From: Alkalilimnicola sp. S0819
Lineage (GTDB): Bacteria; Pseudomonadota; Gammaproteobacteria; Nitrococcales; WHIW01
Direction of reading: 5' to 3'
Assembly (NCBI RefSeq): GCF_009295635.1
Contig: NZ_WHIW01000005.1
Coordinates: 124,001-188,000, forward strand
DNA: 64,000 nt
Part shown: in pieces, positions 39,330 through 47,238 of the stretch
Numbering within the stretch: the first letter of the stretch is position 1
Layout: each line of letters begins with the position of its first letter
Notes under the pieces: generated by a model
Databases searched by the model: none
What the model was told of the DNA's origin: nothing
The model's input: only the letters and a program-made list of their open reading frames with translations
Program-made: the position numbers and the translations under genes

Positions 39330-40055
39330 ATGTCCCGCTACAGTTTCCGCCCTACACTGATCCCCACGTTGGCGACCCTGGCGCTGCTGCCGCTGTTGTT
39401 GTCCCTGGGGCTGTGGCAGCTGGATCGGGCCGCGCAAAAGGAGGCCGCCATGGCCGCCCGCGAGAGCGGCCTGGCCGAGGCCCTGCTCGATCTCAATAAC
39501 GCGCCACCGGCAGCGGAGCAGGCCATCCATCGCCGCGCACTGGCGCACGGCCGCTATGACACGGCACACCAGTTCCTGGTGGACAATCAGATCGTCCAGG
39601 GGCGGGTCGGCTATCAGGTGCTCACCCCGCTGCGCCTCGATGAGGGGCGGGCCGTGCTGGTGAGTCGCGGCTGGCTGCCAGCGCCGTCACGGCGCGACCA
39701 ATTACCGGAGCTGGCCGTGGCCGAGACGCCGCGACGCGTGGAGGGTACCCTCGCCGCCGGTCCTTCGGTGGGGCTGCGGGTGGGGGAGGCCTCCGTCGAA
39801 CAAGGCTGGCCGCGGCGCGTGCAGTACATGGACTACGAGTATTTCAACGCCTCGCTGCCCTATCGGGTGCTGCCCTACGTGCTGCAACTCGACCCGTCCG
39901 CCGAAGACGGGTATCGGCGCGAATGGGGCGCGACGGAGTTCGGCCCCGAGCGCCACCGGGGCTATGCGGTGCAATGGTTCAGCCTGGCGGCTGCACTGGT
40001 GTTGATCTATCTGTTGGTAAACCTGCGGCGCAGGGGAGATGCCGATCATGAATAA
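39330..40055 (+). CDS. Cytochrome oxidase biogenesis protein Surf1 (Shy1)
   Basis: Surf1 aids insertion of heme a into subunit I. The 241-residue protein has one membrane helix at each end (about 11-29 and 213-232) and the family motifs LGLWQLDRAAQKE, FLVDNQIVQGRVGYQVLTPL and GPERHRGYAVQWFSLA. Its end overlaps the next gene. Confidence 0.95.
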   Translation: MSRYSFRPTLIPTLATLALLPLLLSLGLWQLDRAAQKEAAMAARESGLAEALLDLNNAPPAAEQAIHRRALAHGRYDTAHQFLVDNQIVQGRVGYQVLTPLRLDEGRAVLVSRGWLPAPSRRDQLPELAVAETPRRVEGTLAAGPSVGLRVGEASVEQGWPRRVQYMDYEYFNASLPYRVLPYVLQLDPSAEDGYRREWGATEFGPERHRGYAVQWFSLAAALVLIYLLVNLRRRGDADHE

Positions 40056-40641
40056 GCCGAAATCCGCCAGCGGTTCTCGCTGGGTCGTCGTGGCCCTGCT
40101 GCTGATTTTCTTCGCCCCCGTGCTGACCGCGATCTTTCTGGTGCAGAGCGGCTGGAGCCCCGCGTCCCACACCAATCGTGGTGAGTTGATCGCGCCGCCA
40201 CAGCAACTGCAGCCCGGCACCCTGAACCCGGTGGGGGAGGATGGCGACGGACAGGCCCTGCGGGGCACTTGGACCCTGCTGCAGCTCTGGCCCACCGCCT
40301 GTGACGGCGACTGCCAGGCGCTGATGGATGAGCTCGGCCGCGTTCATCTGGCACTGAACAAGGACATGGACCGGGTGACGCGGGCGCTGATACTCCCCGA
40401 CGGTGTGCCGATGCCGGAGTTGGCCGACGCGGTTCGGGGCTTCTCGGTTGCCGCCGGCACCTTGGAAGAGTGGGGCGCCGGCGCCGGTGGGGTGCAATTG
40501 TTGGACCCCCGGGGGTATCGAATGATGCGCTACCCCCTGCCGTTGGACGCTTCCGGCCTGCTGAATGATCTGGAGCATCTGCTGCGCCTGTCCGATGAGG
40601 AACAGGAGCGGCGCATGGCCGGCGAGGAGGTGGCGCAATGA
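40048..40641 (+). CDS. Membrane-anchored Sco/thioredoxin-like protein of the cox cluster
   Basis: The 197-residue protein has an N-terminal membrane anchor (about 11-32) and a periplasmic domain with a CxxxC pair, Cys85 and Cys89, in LWPTACDGDCQAL. The spacing matches the copper motif of Sco proteins, and the surrounding pattern resembles the thioredoxin fold. The distal His of true Sco proteins was not found. The same position in Pseudomonas (between surf1 and ctaA) holds an uncharacterised homologue. The ATG at 40048 was preferred over 40039 because GGGGAG is at the right distance. Confidence 0.75.
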   Translation: MNKPKSASGSRWVVVALLLIFFAPVLTAIFLVQSGWSPASHTNRGELIAPPQQLQPGTLNPVGEDGDGQALRGTWTLLQLWPTACDGDCQALMDELGRVHLALNKDMDRVTRALILPDGVPMPELADAVRGFSVAAGTLEEWGAGAGGVQLLDPRGYRMMRYPLPLDASGLLNDLEHLLRLSDEEQERRMAGEEVAQ

Positions 40642-41672
40642 GCCGGCGTACGCTTTTCCGTCGCCTGGCGCTGCTGGCTACCGCGTTGACCCTGGGCGTG
40701 GTGGTGTTGGGCGGCTATGTGCGCCTCAGCGACGCCGGTCTGGGCTGCCCGGACTGGCCCGGCTGCTACGGGCACTGGGTGGTGCCTGCCGGCCCGGAGA
40801 CCGTGGAGCAGGCCAACGCCCTGTACCCGGAGCGCCCGCTGGAGGCGGCCAAGGGCTGGAAGGAGATGGTACACCGTTATTTCGCCGGCACCCTGGGCCT
40901 GCTGGTGCTGGCGCTGGCACTGATCGCGCTGCGCAATCGCCGGGAGCCGAGCCAGCCTGTCGCTCTGCCGGTATTCCTGGTGGCGCTGATCATCTTCCAG
41001 TCGATTCTCGGCATGTGGACCGTCACCTGGCAGCTCAAGCCGGTGGTGGTCATGGCGCATCTGTTGGGTGGGCTGAGCACCCTGGGGCTGCTCGCCTGGC
41101 TGACCCTGCGCCAGAGCGGCTGGTGGCAGGGCACGCGCCGGGCGTCGTCGGGGCTGCGCTGGGCGGCGCTCATTGGTCTGCTGGTGGTGGTGGCTCAGAT
41201 CGCCTTGGGTGGCTGGACCAGCGCCAATTACGCCGCGCTGGCCTGCACCGACTTCCCGACCTGCCACCAGCAGTGGTGGCCGGAGGCCGATTTTGACGAG
41301 GCCTTCGTGTTGTGGCGCGGGCTGGGCGCCAATTACGAGTACGGCGTGCTGGACAACCCGGCGCGGGTCGCCATACAGCTCACCCACCGCATCGGTGCGG
41401 TGGTGACCGCGGCGTATCTGTTGGCCTTGGCGGCCCTGGTGCTGCGTAGCGGCCATGTGGTCACCCGGGGCTTGGCCTGGGCGATGCTGGGACTGTTGGC
41501 GCTGCAGTTCAGCCTGGGCATTGCCAATGTGCTGCTGAGCTTGCCGTTGCCGGTGGCGGTGGCCCACAATGCGGGCGCGGCACTGCTGCTGCTGTCCCTG
41601 ATCACGCTTAATCACAGCCTGCGCCCGCCACCGACGCTCGGGTGCTCGCCCACCACCCCTTCGGAGGCCTAG
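40638..41672 (+). CDS. ctaA: Heme A synthase (Cox15/CtaA)
   Basis: CtaA oxidises heme O to heme A for the oxidase. The 344-residue protein has eight predicted membrane segments and heme-binding histidines in segments such as [32 protein letters not shown] and VAHNAGAAL; paired cysteines lie in extracytoplasmic loops ([14 protein letters not shown] and [12 protein letters not shown]). It overlaps the preceding gene by four bases (ATGA). Confidence 0.96.
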   Translation: MSRRTLFRRLALLATALTLGVVVLGGYVRLSDAGLGCPDWPGCYGHWVVPAGPETVEQANALYPERPLEAAKGWKEMVHRYFAGTLGLLVLALALIALRNRREPSQPVALPVFLVALIIFQSILGMWTVTWQLKPVVVMAHLLGGLSTLGLLAWLTLRQSGWWQGTRRASSGLRWAALIGLLVVVAQIALGGWTSANYAALACTDFPTCHQQWWPEADFDEAFVLWRGLGANYEYGVLDNPARVAIQLTHRIGAVVTAAYLLALAALVLRSGHVVTRGLAWAMLGLLALQFSLGIANVLLSLPLPVAVAHNAGAALLLLSLITLNHSLRPPPTLGCSPTTPSEA

Positions 41673-41683
41673 CGGGAGCGTAC

Positions 41684-42580
41684 ATGCTGCATTTCTTCCG
41701 CCACTGGCGCGATTACCTGGAGCTGTGCAAGCCCAAGGTGGTGGTGCTGATGCTATTCACTGCGCTGGTGGGGATGCTGCTGGCGACCCCCGGCGAGTTG
41801 CCCTGGAATGCGCTCATTCTCGGCAATCTGGGGATTGCGCTGGCGGCCGGCTCCGCCGCCGCCATCAACCATCTGGTGGACCGGCGAGTGGATGCGCAGA
41901 TGGCCCGCACCCGGGCGCGTCCCCTGCCCACGGGGAATGTGCGCACCGCGCAGGCCGTGGTGTTCGCCGCCGCGATGGGCCTGGTCGGCCTGGGGATACT
42001 GGCACTGTGGGTGAATGTGCTCACCGCCGTGCTCACTTTCCTCTCGCTCATGGGCTACGCCTTCGTCTACACCCTGTGGCTCAAGCGCGCCACGCCCCAG
42101 AACATCGTCATCGGCGGGGCGGCCGGCGCGGCGCCCCCGGTACTCGGTTGGACCGCGGTGACCGGGACCGTGGACCCCTATGCGCTGTTGCTGTTCCTGA
42201 TCATCTTTGTCTGGACACCACCACATTTCTGGGCGCTGGCCGTGCATCGACGCGAGGAGTACGCGCGGGTGGACATCCCCATGCTGCCGGTGACCCACGG
42301 CGAGCAGTTCACCCGCTTGCAGATCCTGCTCTACACCGTGCTGCTGCTGGCGGTGAGCGTACTGCCCTTCGTGACCGGCATGAGCGGCTGGTTCTATCTG
42401 GCCGGCGCGGTGCTGTTCGGCCTCGGTTACCTGTACTACGCGATCGCCATGATGGTGTCGGCCGATCAGCGCTTGCCGATGAAATCCTTCGGCTTTTCCA
42501 TCGTCTACCTGTTCGGCCTGTTTGCGTTTTTGCTGATCGATCGCTATCTGCCGCTGATGAGGGCGGCGCTTTCGGCCTGA
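41684..42580 (+). CDS. ctaB: Protoheme IX farnesyltransferase (heme O synthase)
   Basis: CtaB (CyoE) adds a farnesyl tail to heme B, the step before CtaA. The 298-residue protein belongs to the UbiA prenyltransferase fold, with [20 protein letters not shown] as the first Asp-rich motif and [17 protein letters not shown] in the second region; about nine membrane segments. The ATG at 41684 has GGGAG upstream. It is 11 bases after ctaA. Confidence 0.97.
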   Translation: MLHFFRHWRDYLELCKPKVVVLMLFTALVGMLLATPGELPWNALILGNLGIALAAGSAAAINHLVDRRVDAQMARTRARPLPTGNVRTAQAVVFAAAMGLVGLGILALWVNVLTAVLTFLSLMGYAFVYTLWLKRATPQNIVIGGAAGAAPPVLGWTAVTGTVDPYALLLFLIIFVWTPPHFWALAVHRREEYARVDIPMLPVTHGEQFTRLQILLYTVLLLAVSVLPFVTGMSGWFYLAGAVLFGLGYLYYAIAMMVSADQRLPMKSFGFSIVYLFGLFAFLLIDRYLPLMRAALSA

Positions 42581-42605
42581 GCCAAGCAAGGGTAAGGAGA
42601 CAACC

Positions 42606-43235
42606 ATGCGGCTATTCAGTGACAGCATTCGTGACGGTGAGGTGATGCCCGGGCGCTTTGCCTTCGCCGTGCCGGACCCCGAGCAGCACGTACGGCTGAG
42701 CGACAACCGCAGCCCGCACCTGGGCTGGAGCGGCTTGCCGGAAGGCACCCGTTCGTTGGTGCTGATCTGCCACGATCCGGATGTGCCCAGCAAGCCCGAC
42801 GACGTGAACCAGGAAGGGCGGCAGGTGCCCGCCGAGCTGCCGCGGGTGGACTTCTTCCACTGGGTGCTGGTGGATTTGGCGCCGGCCGTGAGCGAATTGG
42901 CCGAAGCCGAGGCCTCGGACCGGGTGACCGCCCGGGGCAAGCCCGGCCCGCAGGGGCCGCGGGGGAGCCGTCAGGGGCTGAACAGCTATACCGACTGGTT
43001 CCAGGGCGATGCGGACATGGAGGGCCGGTATTACGGCTACGATGGCCCCTGCCCGCCGTGGAATGACAGCATCGCTCACCGTTACCGCTTCACGCTGTAT
43101 GCCACGGATCTGGAGCGTTGCCCGGTGGGTGAGCGATTCACCGGCCCGGACGTGCTGGCCGCCATTGAGGGCCATGTGCTCGATCAGGCGAGCCTGACAG
43201 TCCGTTACAGCCTGAACCCGGACGTGCCGGCCTGA
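42606..43235 (+). CDS. PEBP family protein (YbhB/YbcL type)
   Basis: The 209-residue protein belongs to the phosphatidylethanolamine-binding / Raf-kinase-inhibitor-like family: SPHLGWSGLPEGTRSLVLICHDPDVP is interrupted here only for length and is followed by FFHWVLVDLAP, GLNSYTDWFQGD, YYGYDGPCPPWND and HRYRFTLYATDL. No signal peptide is visible, so it is probably cytoplasmic. It follows ctaB by 25 bases where a Sco gene is common in Pseudomonas-type clusters. Ligand and role are unknown. Confidence 0.88.
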   Translation: MRLFSDSIRDGEVMPGRFAFAVPDPEQHVRLSDNRSPHLGWSGLPEGTRSLVLICHDPDVPSKPDDVNQEGRQVPAELPRVDFFHWVLVDLAPAVSELAEAEASDRVTARGKPGPQGPRGSRQGLNSYTDWFQGDADMEGRYYGYDGPCPPWNDSIAHRYRFTLYATDLERCPVGERFTGPDVLAAIEGHVLDQASLTVRYSLNPDVPA

Positions 43236-43242
43236 CGAGCGG

Positions 43243-43264
43243 TGCCCCCCGGTGCCGGGGGGCA
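43243..43264. terminator. Hairpin between convergent PEBP and OmpA-family genes
   Basis: TGCCCCCCGG pairs with CCGGGGGGCA over ten base pairs with a two-base loop. It lies between two stop codons only 36 bases apart and probably ends both transcripts, although no T-run follows. Confidence 0.55.
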
Positions 43265-43271
43265 AATCGGG

Positions 43272-43940
43272 CTATTGGCGGGTGATCGGGGTGAGGGTGA
43301 GCTCCACCCGGCGGTTGGCCTGGCGGCCCTGGGCGGTGCTGTTGTCCGCCACCGGATAACGCTCGCCGTAGCCGCGGGTGATGATGCGCAGCGGCTGCAG
43401 GCCGCGGGTGCGCAGATAATCGCTCACCGACTGGGCGCGCCGCTCGGACAGGCCCTGATTGTAGCTGTCAGAGCCGGTGCTGTCGGTATGGCCGGCCACC
43501 TCGATCAGCGTGTTTTCATATTCCTGCAGCACCAGCGCCACATCGTTCAGTACCGCGGTGAACTGGGGGCGCAGGGTGGACTCGTCCAGCGCGAAGGTGA
43601 TGTTGCCGGGCATGTTCAGGGTGATGTTGTCGCCGTGACGGGTAACGCTCACACCGGTGCCTTCCAGGCGCTCGCGCAGCTTCCTCTCCTGCACGTCCAT
43701 GTAGTAGCCGACGCCGCCACCGGCCAGCGCGCCGACCCCGGCGCCGATCAGCGCGCGCTTGCGCCGCTCGGAGGAGTCGTCGCCGGTGGCGATGCCCACC
43801 ACGGCGCCGGCGATGGCGCCTATGGTCGCGCCCTTGGTGGCGCTGGCGGTCTTCTCCTCGCGGGTGTAGGGGTCCATCGTGGTGCAGCCGCCGATGAGCA
43901 GGCTGCCCGTGAGAAGGGCGGTTGCCAATTGCTTGCGCAT
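43272..43940 (-). CDS. OmpA family lipoprotein (YiaD-like)
   Basis: The 222-residue protein has a lipoprotein signal ending LIGGC, with Cys19 as the lipidated residue, a glycine-zipper region (GATIGAIAGAVVGIATG and [15 protein letters not shown], about 40-85) and a C-terminal OmpA-like peptidoglycan-binding domain (about 110-220) with NITFALDES, EVAGHTDSTGSD, NQGLSERRAQSV and ANRRVELTL. It should tether the outer membrane to peptidoglycan. The ATG at 43940 has AGGGAG at eight bases; a GTG three codons earlier is less likely. Confidence 0.92.
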   Translation of the reverse strand: MRKQLATALLTGSLLIGGCTTMDPYTREEKTASATKGATIGAIAGAVVGIATGDDSSERRKRALIGAGVGALAGGGVGYYMDVQERKLRERLEGTGVSVTRHGDNITLNMPGNITFALDESTLRPQFTAVLNDVALVLQEYENTLIEVAGHTDSTGSDSYNQGLSERRAQSVSDYLRTRGLQPLRIITRGYGERYPVADNSTAQGRQANRRVELTLTPITRQ

Positions 43941-43997
43941 ACGTGTCACTCCCTGTGCGAAAGATCCATCCTTGGGACCGAAGAAAGGCCTGTTCTC

Positions 43998-44165
43998 TCA
44001 GTCCTGGCCGTAGCGGTTGTTCATCACGTCCATCCAGGCATTGTGCGCCTGCTGCGCTTCCTCGCGCCACTTCTGCACCTGCTCGCGGCTGTGCTTTTCA
44101 CGGCCCTCGGCATCGGTGACCGGGCGCGGATCGTATTCGCTCTGGTGGCGCGGTTCATCGCTCAT
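43998..44165 (-). CDS. Small hypothetical protein, 55 residues
   Basis: The product is hydrophilic and mostly helical in appearance, rich in Glu, Gln and Arg (REKHSREQVQKWREEAQQAH), with a C-terminal MDVMNNRYGQD. There is no signal or membrane segment. GAGGAAG lies five bases before the ATG and a -10 element shared with tusA lies about 32 bases upstream, so expression is likely. The family was not recognised. Confidence 0.6.
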   Translation of the reverse strand: MSDEPRHQSEYDPRPVTDAEGREKHSREQVQKWREEAQQAHNAWMDVMNNRYGQD

Positions 44166-44194
44166 GGGCGCTTCCTCTCTACAAGTGTGGACGG

Positions 44195-44206
44195 GCAGTA
44201 TACTGC
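44195..44206. promoter_or_regulatory. Symmetric -10 element shared by tusA and the 55-residue gene
   Basis: GCAGTATACTGC is a perfect palindrome that presents TATACT on both strands (44199-44204 plus, 44197-44202 minus). It is about 23 bases from the tusA ATG and 30 bases from the divergent ATG, each with a Shine-Dalgarno sequence in between. On the minus strand TTGATC stands 19 bases upstream as a possible -35. Confidence 0.5.
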
Positions 44207-44226
44207 TCGCGAACAGGGGCTGATCA

Positions 44227-44466
44227 ATGGTTAGTGTAATGGAGTTCGACCGGGATCTGGATGTGCGGGGGCTGGACTGCCCCTTGCCGATACTGCGCAG
44301 CAAGCGCAGCCTGGCCACCATGGAGGTGGGGGAGGTGTTACGGGTCAGGGCCACCGACCCCCACGCGGTGGTGGATTTCGCCGCCTTCTGCGAGAAGACC
44401 GCGCACCGTCTGGAGCGGCAAAGCGAAGGGGCGGGGGAGTTCCACTTCTGGGTGCGCAAGGGCTGA
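44227..44466 (+). CDS. tusA: TusA family sulfurtransferase
   Basis: TusA-like proteins carry sulfane sulfur on a conserved cysteine for tRNA thiolation, molybdenum cofactor or sulfur oxidation. The 79-residue protein has the CPxP motif with Cys18 (GLDCPLPILRSKRSL) and the two-layer fold pattern (MEVGEVLRVRATDPHAVVDF). It is not beside dsr or hdr genes, so a housekeeping role is more likely than sulfur oxidation. AGGGG precedes the ATG. Confidence 0.93.
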   Translation: MVSVMEFDRDLDVRGLDCPLPILRSKRSLATMEVGEVLRVRATDPHAVVDFAAFCEKTAHRLERQSEGAGEFHFWVRKG

Positions 44467-44488
44467 ACACGGCCCCGGGGGCTGAAAG

Positions 44489-44516
44489 CACATCGCCGCC
44501 CGCAGGCGGCGATGTG
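44489..44516. terminator. Perfect 12-bp hairpin between convergent tusA and phasin genes
   Basis: CACATCGCCGCC pairs perfectly with GGCGGCGATGTG around CGCA. It lies between the two stop codons and may end both transcripts. No T-run is present. Confidence 0.55.
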
Positions 44517-44538
44517 GCGGTCAAGCGGGGTCGCTGGC

Positions 44539-44889
44539 TCAGGCGGCCTTGCCGGCCCGGGCCAGACTGTCCTTGGTGATCTTCTGCAGTTCGCTGCCGA
44601 ACTTCTCGCCCAGGCCGCTCAGGGTCTTCACGTCGGCGCTGAGCTTCTCGTTCAGCTCGCCGGCGACTTTCTGCTGCTGGCTGACGAAGGCCTGCAGGCT
44701 CTTGGCATCACGCACTTCCAGTGCGGCACGCAGCTGCTGCAGGTTCAGTTCCGCGCAGCTCTTGGCGGTTTCCAGCTGGAAGGCACTGAGCTTTTCCAGG
44801 TTCTCGACCATCAGGGCGCCCAGCTGCTTGGCGGGGGCGGTGGCATCGGCGAGCTGCTTGGTGACGTTCTTGAGCTGATCCTGATACAT
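44539..44889 (-). CDS. Phasin family protein
   Basis: Phasins coat polyhydroxyalkanoate granules. The 116-residue protein is entirely helical and coiled-coil-like, with the family pattern MVENLEKLSAFQLETAKSCAE and LEVRDAKSLQAFVSQQQKVA, and ends in a short Ala/Lys tail. AGGAG lies seven bases before the ATG at 44889. No PHA synthase gene is in the window, so granule formation is inferred only. Confidence 0.88.
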   Translation of the reverse strand: MYQDQLKNVTKQLADATAPAKQLGALMVENLEKLSAFQLETAKSCAELNLQQLRAALEVRDAKSLQAFVSQQQKVAGELNEKLSADVKTLSGLGEKFGSELQKITKDSLARAGKAA

Positions 44890-44940
44890 GCTGACACTCC
44901 TGAGTGTTGGGTTGGCAACCATCAGCGGTTGTTGCAGTGC

Positions 44941-44970
44941 AATATAGCACCGGGGTTTGCTGCGGTGCAA
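44941..44970 (-). promoter_or_regulatory. Candidate promoter of the phasin gene
   Basis: On the minus strand TTGCAC is followed after 18 bases by TATATT (3/6 and 5/6). Transcription would start about 45 bases before the phasin ATG. Confidence 0.45.
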
Positions 44971-45002
44971 CACTTGCGGTGCCCAGCCGGGTCAGCGCGT
45001 GC

Positions 45003-45353
45003 TCAGGTGTCCTGGAAGCCGATCTCGCGAATCAGTTGCTGTATGGCGCGCGTGGTCTCTCGGGGGGTTTGCAGCAGCTCGAAACCGGTGGCGTAGAAGT
45101 CCGGGTTGACGTCCTGCTTGCACCAGCGGCTGCGGGCCGGCGTGAAAAGACTACGGGGCTCGGCCAGGTTCTCCACCGTGCGGATCTCCAGCTCCCAGTC
45201 CTGGTCCACGTCCAGCGGTTCGCGGCTCATGACCATCATGCCGTCGGTGGTGATATCGCCCAGATAGCCGATCTGCTCACCGCTGTCCCGGTGATAGACC
45301 TTCAAATAGAAGATGAGATGGTGGCGGTGCTGCTTGCGTGCACTATGGCGCAT
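45003..45353 (-). CDS. PilZ domain protein, probable c-di-GMP receptor
   Basis: The 116-residue protein is a single PilZ domain. The c-di-GMP motif RxxxR is present near the start (RKQHR, residues 6-10) and the second motif appears as DITTDGMMV, a DxTxxG variant of the usual D/NxSxxG. Binding is therefore likely but not certain. The ATG at 45353 starts the domain directly; an upstream ATG at 45398 would add 15 unrelated residues. Type IV pilus genes elsewhere in the window make a motility link plausible. Confidence 0.85.
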   Translation of the reverse strand: MRHSARKQHRHHLIFYLKVYHRDSGEQIGYLGDITTDGMMVMSREPLDVDQDWELEIRTVENLAEPRSLFTPARSRWCKQDVNPDFYATGFELLQTPRETTRAIQQLIREIGFQDT

Positions 45354-45500
45354 ATCGATACCCGCTTTCCCTGTGGTCGATCCGTTGCGGAGGCCCATGG
45401 GAATTGGCCAACGCCTCCTTATGCGAAGCTAACCCCCGCGCTTCCCCAGGGTCAACTCGCAGTGCAGCAGAGCCCCGTGAGCATTGATCCGTGGCGCGGC

Positions 45501-46499
45501 TCAGGGAATCTGTGGTTTCGACAGCCAGCGCTCGAGCGTGTTCTCCGCCGCCTGGCCCATGCGTTTGCTCAGGCTGCGTTTGGGATGGAAGCGCAGCTCG
45601 ATGAGCTGGTGATCCGCCGCGTGGCGAAGCAGGTAATCGTCCGAGGTGCCCAGTTCATCCACCAGCCCCAACGCCTTCGCCTGCTCGCCCAACCAGTGCT
45701 CGCCGGTGGCTACCCGCGCCAGATCCAGCTGCGGGCGATAACGGGTGATGAAGTCCTTGAACTGGCGATGGATGGCTTCCAGGTCCTCGCGGAACTTCTC
45801 CCGTCCCTGCTCGGTGTTCTCGCCGAACACCGTGAGTGTGCGCTTGTACTCACCGGCGGTAAGCATTTCGAAGTCCACGTCGTGCTTTTTCAGCAGGCGG
45901 TGAAAGTTCGGCAACTGCGCGACCACGCCGATGGAGCCCACCACCGCGAAGGGGGCGGCGAGAACACGATCGGCGACGGCGGCCATCAGATAGCCGCCGC
46001 TGGCCGCCACCTTGTCCACGCTCACGGTCAGGGGGATGCCTCGCTCGCGCAGCCGCACCAGCTGCGAGGCGGCAAGCCCGTAGCCGTGCACCACACCGCC
46101 CGGGCTCTCCAGGCGCAGCAGCACCTGATCTTGGGCACCGGCGACGCTGAGAATGGCGCTGATCTCCTCGCGCAGGCTCTCCACCCGTGAGGCGCGAATA
46201 TCGCCGTGGAAGTTGAGCACGAACACCCGCGACTTGTCGGCGTCGCCGCCGGTGGCCTGCTTGTGTTGGCGCTTGTACTGGCGCTCCAGCCGCTTCAGGC
46301 CCCGGGCGTCGGTCATCTGCCGGCGCAGGCTGTGTTCCATGTCGCGGTAGCGCCGGTTAAGCTTGCGTACTTCCAGGCGCTCGCGGCGCTGTCGCCCGCG
46401 GGCGCCCAGGTTGATGAGCGCCGCGGCGGCGAAAAGTAGCGCCGCGAGCAGGGTTACGGTCTTGGCGAGGAAAAGGCCGTAGTCCAGCAGAAAGGCCAT
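45501..46499 (-). CDS. sohB: Inner-membrane serine protease SohB (S49 family)
   Basis: SohB is an inner-membrane peptidase related to signal peptide peptidase SppA. The 332-residue protein has an N-terminal membrane helix (about 10-32), a charged linker (about 36-90) and the S49 domain with nucleophile Ser167 in AASGGYLMA and general base Lys219 in GEYKRTLT. AAGGA lies seven bases before the ATG. It is divergent from the next gene with a 17-base gap. Confidence 0.93.
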   Translation of the reverse strand: MAFLLDYGLFLAKTVTLLAALLFAAAALINLGARGRQRRERLEVRKLNRRYRDMEHSLRRQMTDARGLKRLERQYKRQHKQATGGDADKSRVFVLNFHGDIRASRVESLREEISAILSVAGAQDQVLLRLESPGGVVHGYGLAASQLVRLRERGIPLTVSVDKVAASGGYLMAAVADRVLAAPFAVVGSIGVVAQLPNFHRLLKKHDVDFEMLTAGEYKRTLTVFGENTEQGREKFREDLEAIHRQFKDFITRYRPQLDLARVATGEHWLGEQAKALGLVDELGTSDDYLLRHAADHQLIELRFHPKRSLSKRMGQAAENTLERWLSKPQIP

Positions 46500-46516
46500 G
46501 CGGGAATCCTTGGAAT

Positions 46517-46891
46517 ATGTCTTCGAGCGATGACGATCGTTCGCGCCAGTATAGCCTGACAGGGCATGCTGTCGCGGTACTGGCGGCAAGCGAGCCGGTG
46601 GCGCATGAAGATTGGCGGGGCTATACCTTTCGGCAGTTGGATGCCGCGGCCGGTGCGGTCAAGGGCACGGCCTTCCGCGCTTTCAAGCGTCACCGGGCCG
46701 CCCTGCGTGAGGGCGAGGACTATCTCTGGCTGGATGGCGTCGCGCACCCGGCGCTGCGGGAGGCGCTGCTCGCGCGCGGGCTGCTGTACCCGGCGGTGGC
46801 GAATATCACCCTGATCAGCCCGGACGTGAGCGCTCGCTTGTTGTCGGGCCGCGGCTTTCCGGGTGCCGGCGCCGGCGAGGGCAAGGCATGA
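46517..46891 (+). CDS. Uncharacterised protein with antirepressor-like sequence
   Basis: I do not recognise the family with certainty. In the 124-residue protein residues 49-71 (KGTAFRAFKRHRAALREGED and following YLWL) and 89-109 (LLYPAVANITLISPDVSARL) recall the order seen in KilA/ORF6N-type phage antirepressors: a basic helix, EGxDY, then a Thr-Leu-rich strand. It is not next to phage genes. Its stop overlaps the ATG of the following gene (ATGA), so both should be made together. Divergent from sohB. Confidence 0.5.
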   Translation: MSSSDDDRSRQYSLTGHAVAVLAASEPVAHEDWRGYTFRQLDAAAGAVKGTAFRAFKRHRAALREGEDYLWLDGVAHPALREALLARGLLYPAVANITLISPDVSARLLSGRGFPGAGAGEGKA

Positions 46892-47145
46892 AGATTCACA
46901 ACCTGCCGGTTTATCTCCCCTCCGGTGGCGGGCCAGCCCGGAGCGAGCCCCCCGCCAACCAGGCCCCGCAGACTCCGCCGTCCCGGCCCTCCGCGCCTTA
47001 TCGGCCCCAGGCCTCGGATCCGCTATGGGCGAGGGAGCACTCCGCGCCGCCCCAGCGCCCCGCCCTGCGGGCCTTCGTCGAAGTCCAGTCCATGGATCGC
47101 TCCGAGTTGCTGGTTCAGGGCGGGCGTCTGGATCTGTACGCCTGA
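46888..47145 (+). CDS. Small proline-rich hypothetical protein
   Basis: The 85-residue product starts MKIHNLPVYLPSGGGP, has a central Pro/Ser/Arg-rich stretch likely to be disordered, and ends with MDRSELLVQGGRLDLYA. It is translationally coupled to the preceding gene by an ATGA overlap. No signal peptide, membrane segment or known domain is seen. Confidence 0.55.
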   Translation: MKIHNLPVYLPSGGGPARSEPPANQAPQTPPSRPSAPYRPQASDPLWAREHSAPPQRPALRAFVEVQSMDRSELLVQGGRLDLYA

Positions 47146-47238
47146 GGGGCGGATGCTTGCCGCCTTGCCCTTGCTCCCACTAAGCTCTGCCACCCACCCG
47201 ATGATGAATGAAGCGCCTATGTTCAGGGACTGCAGCCG

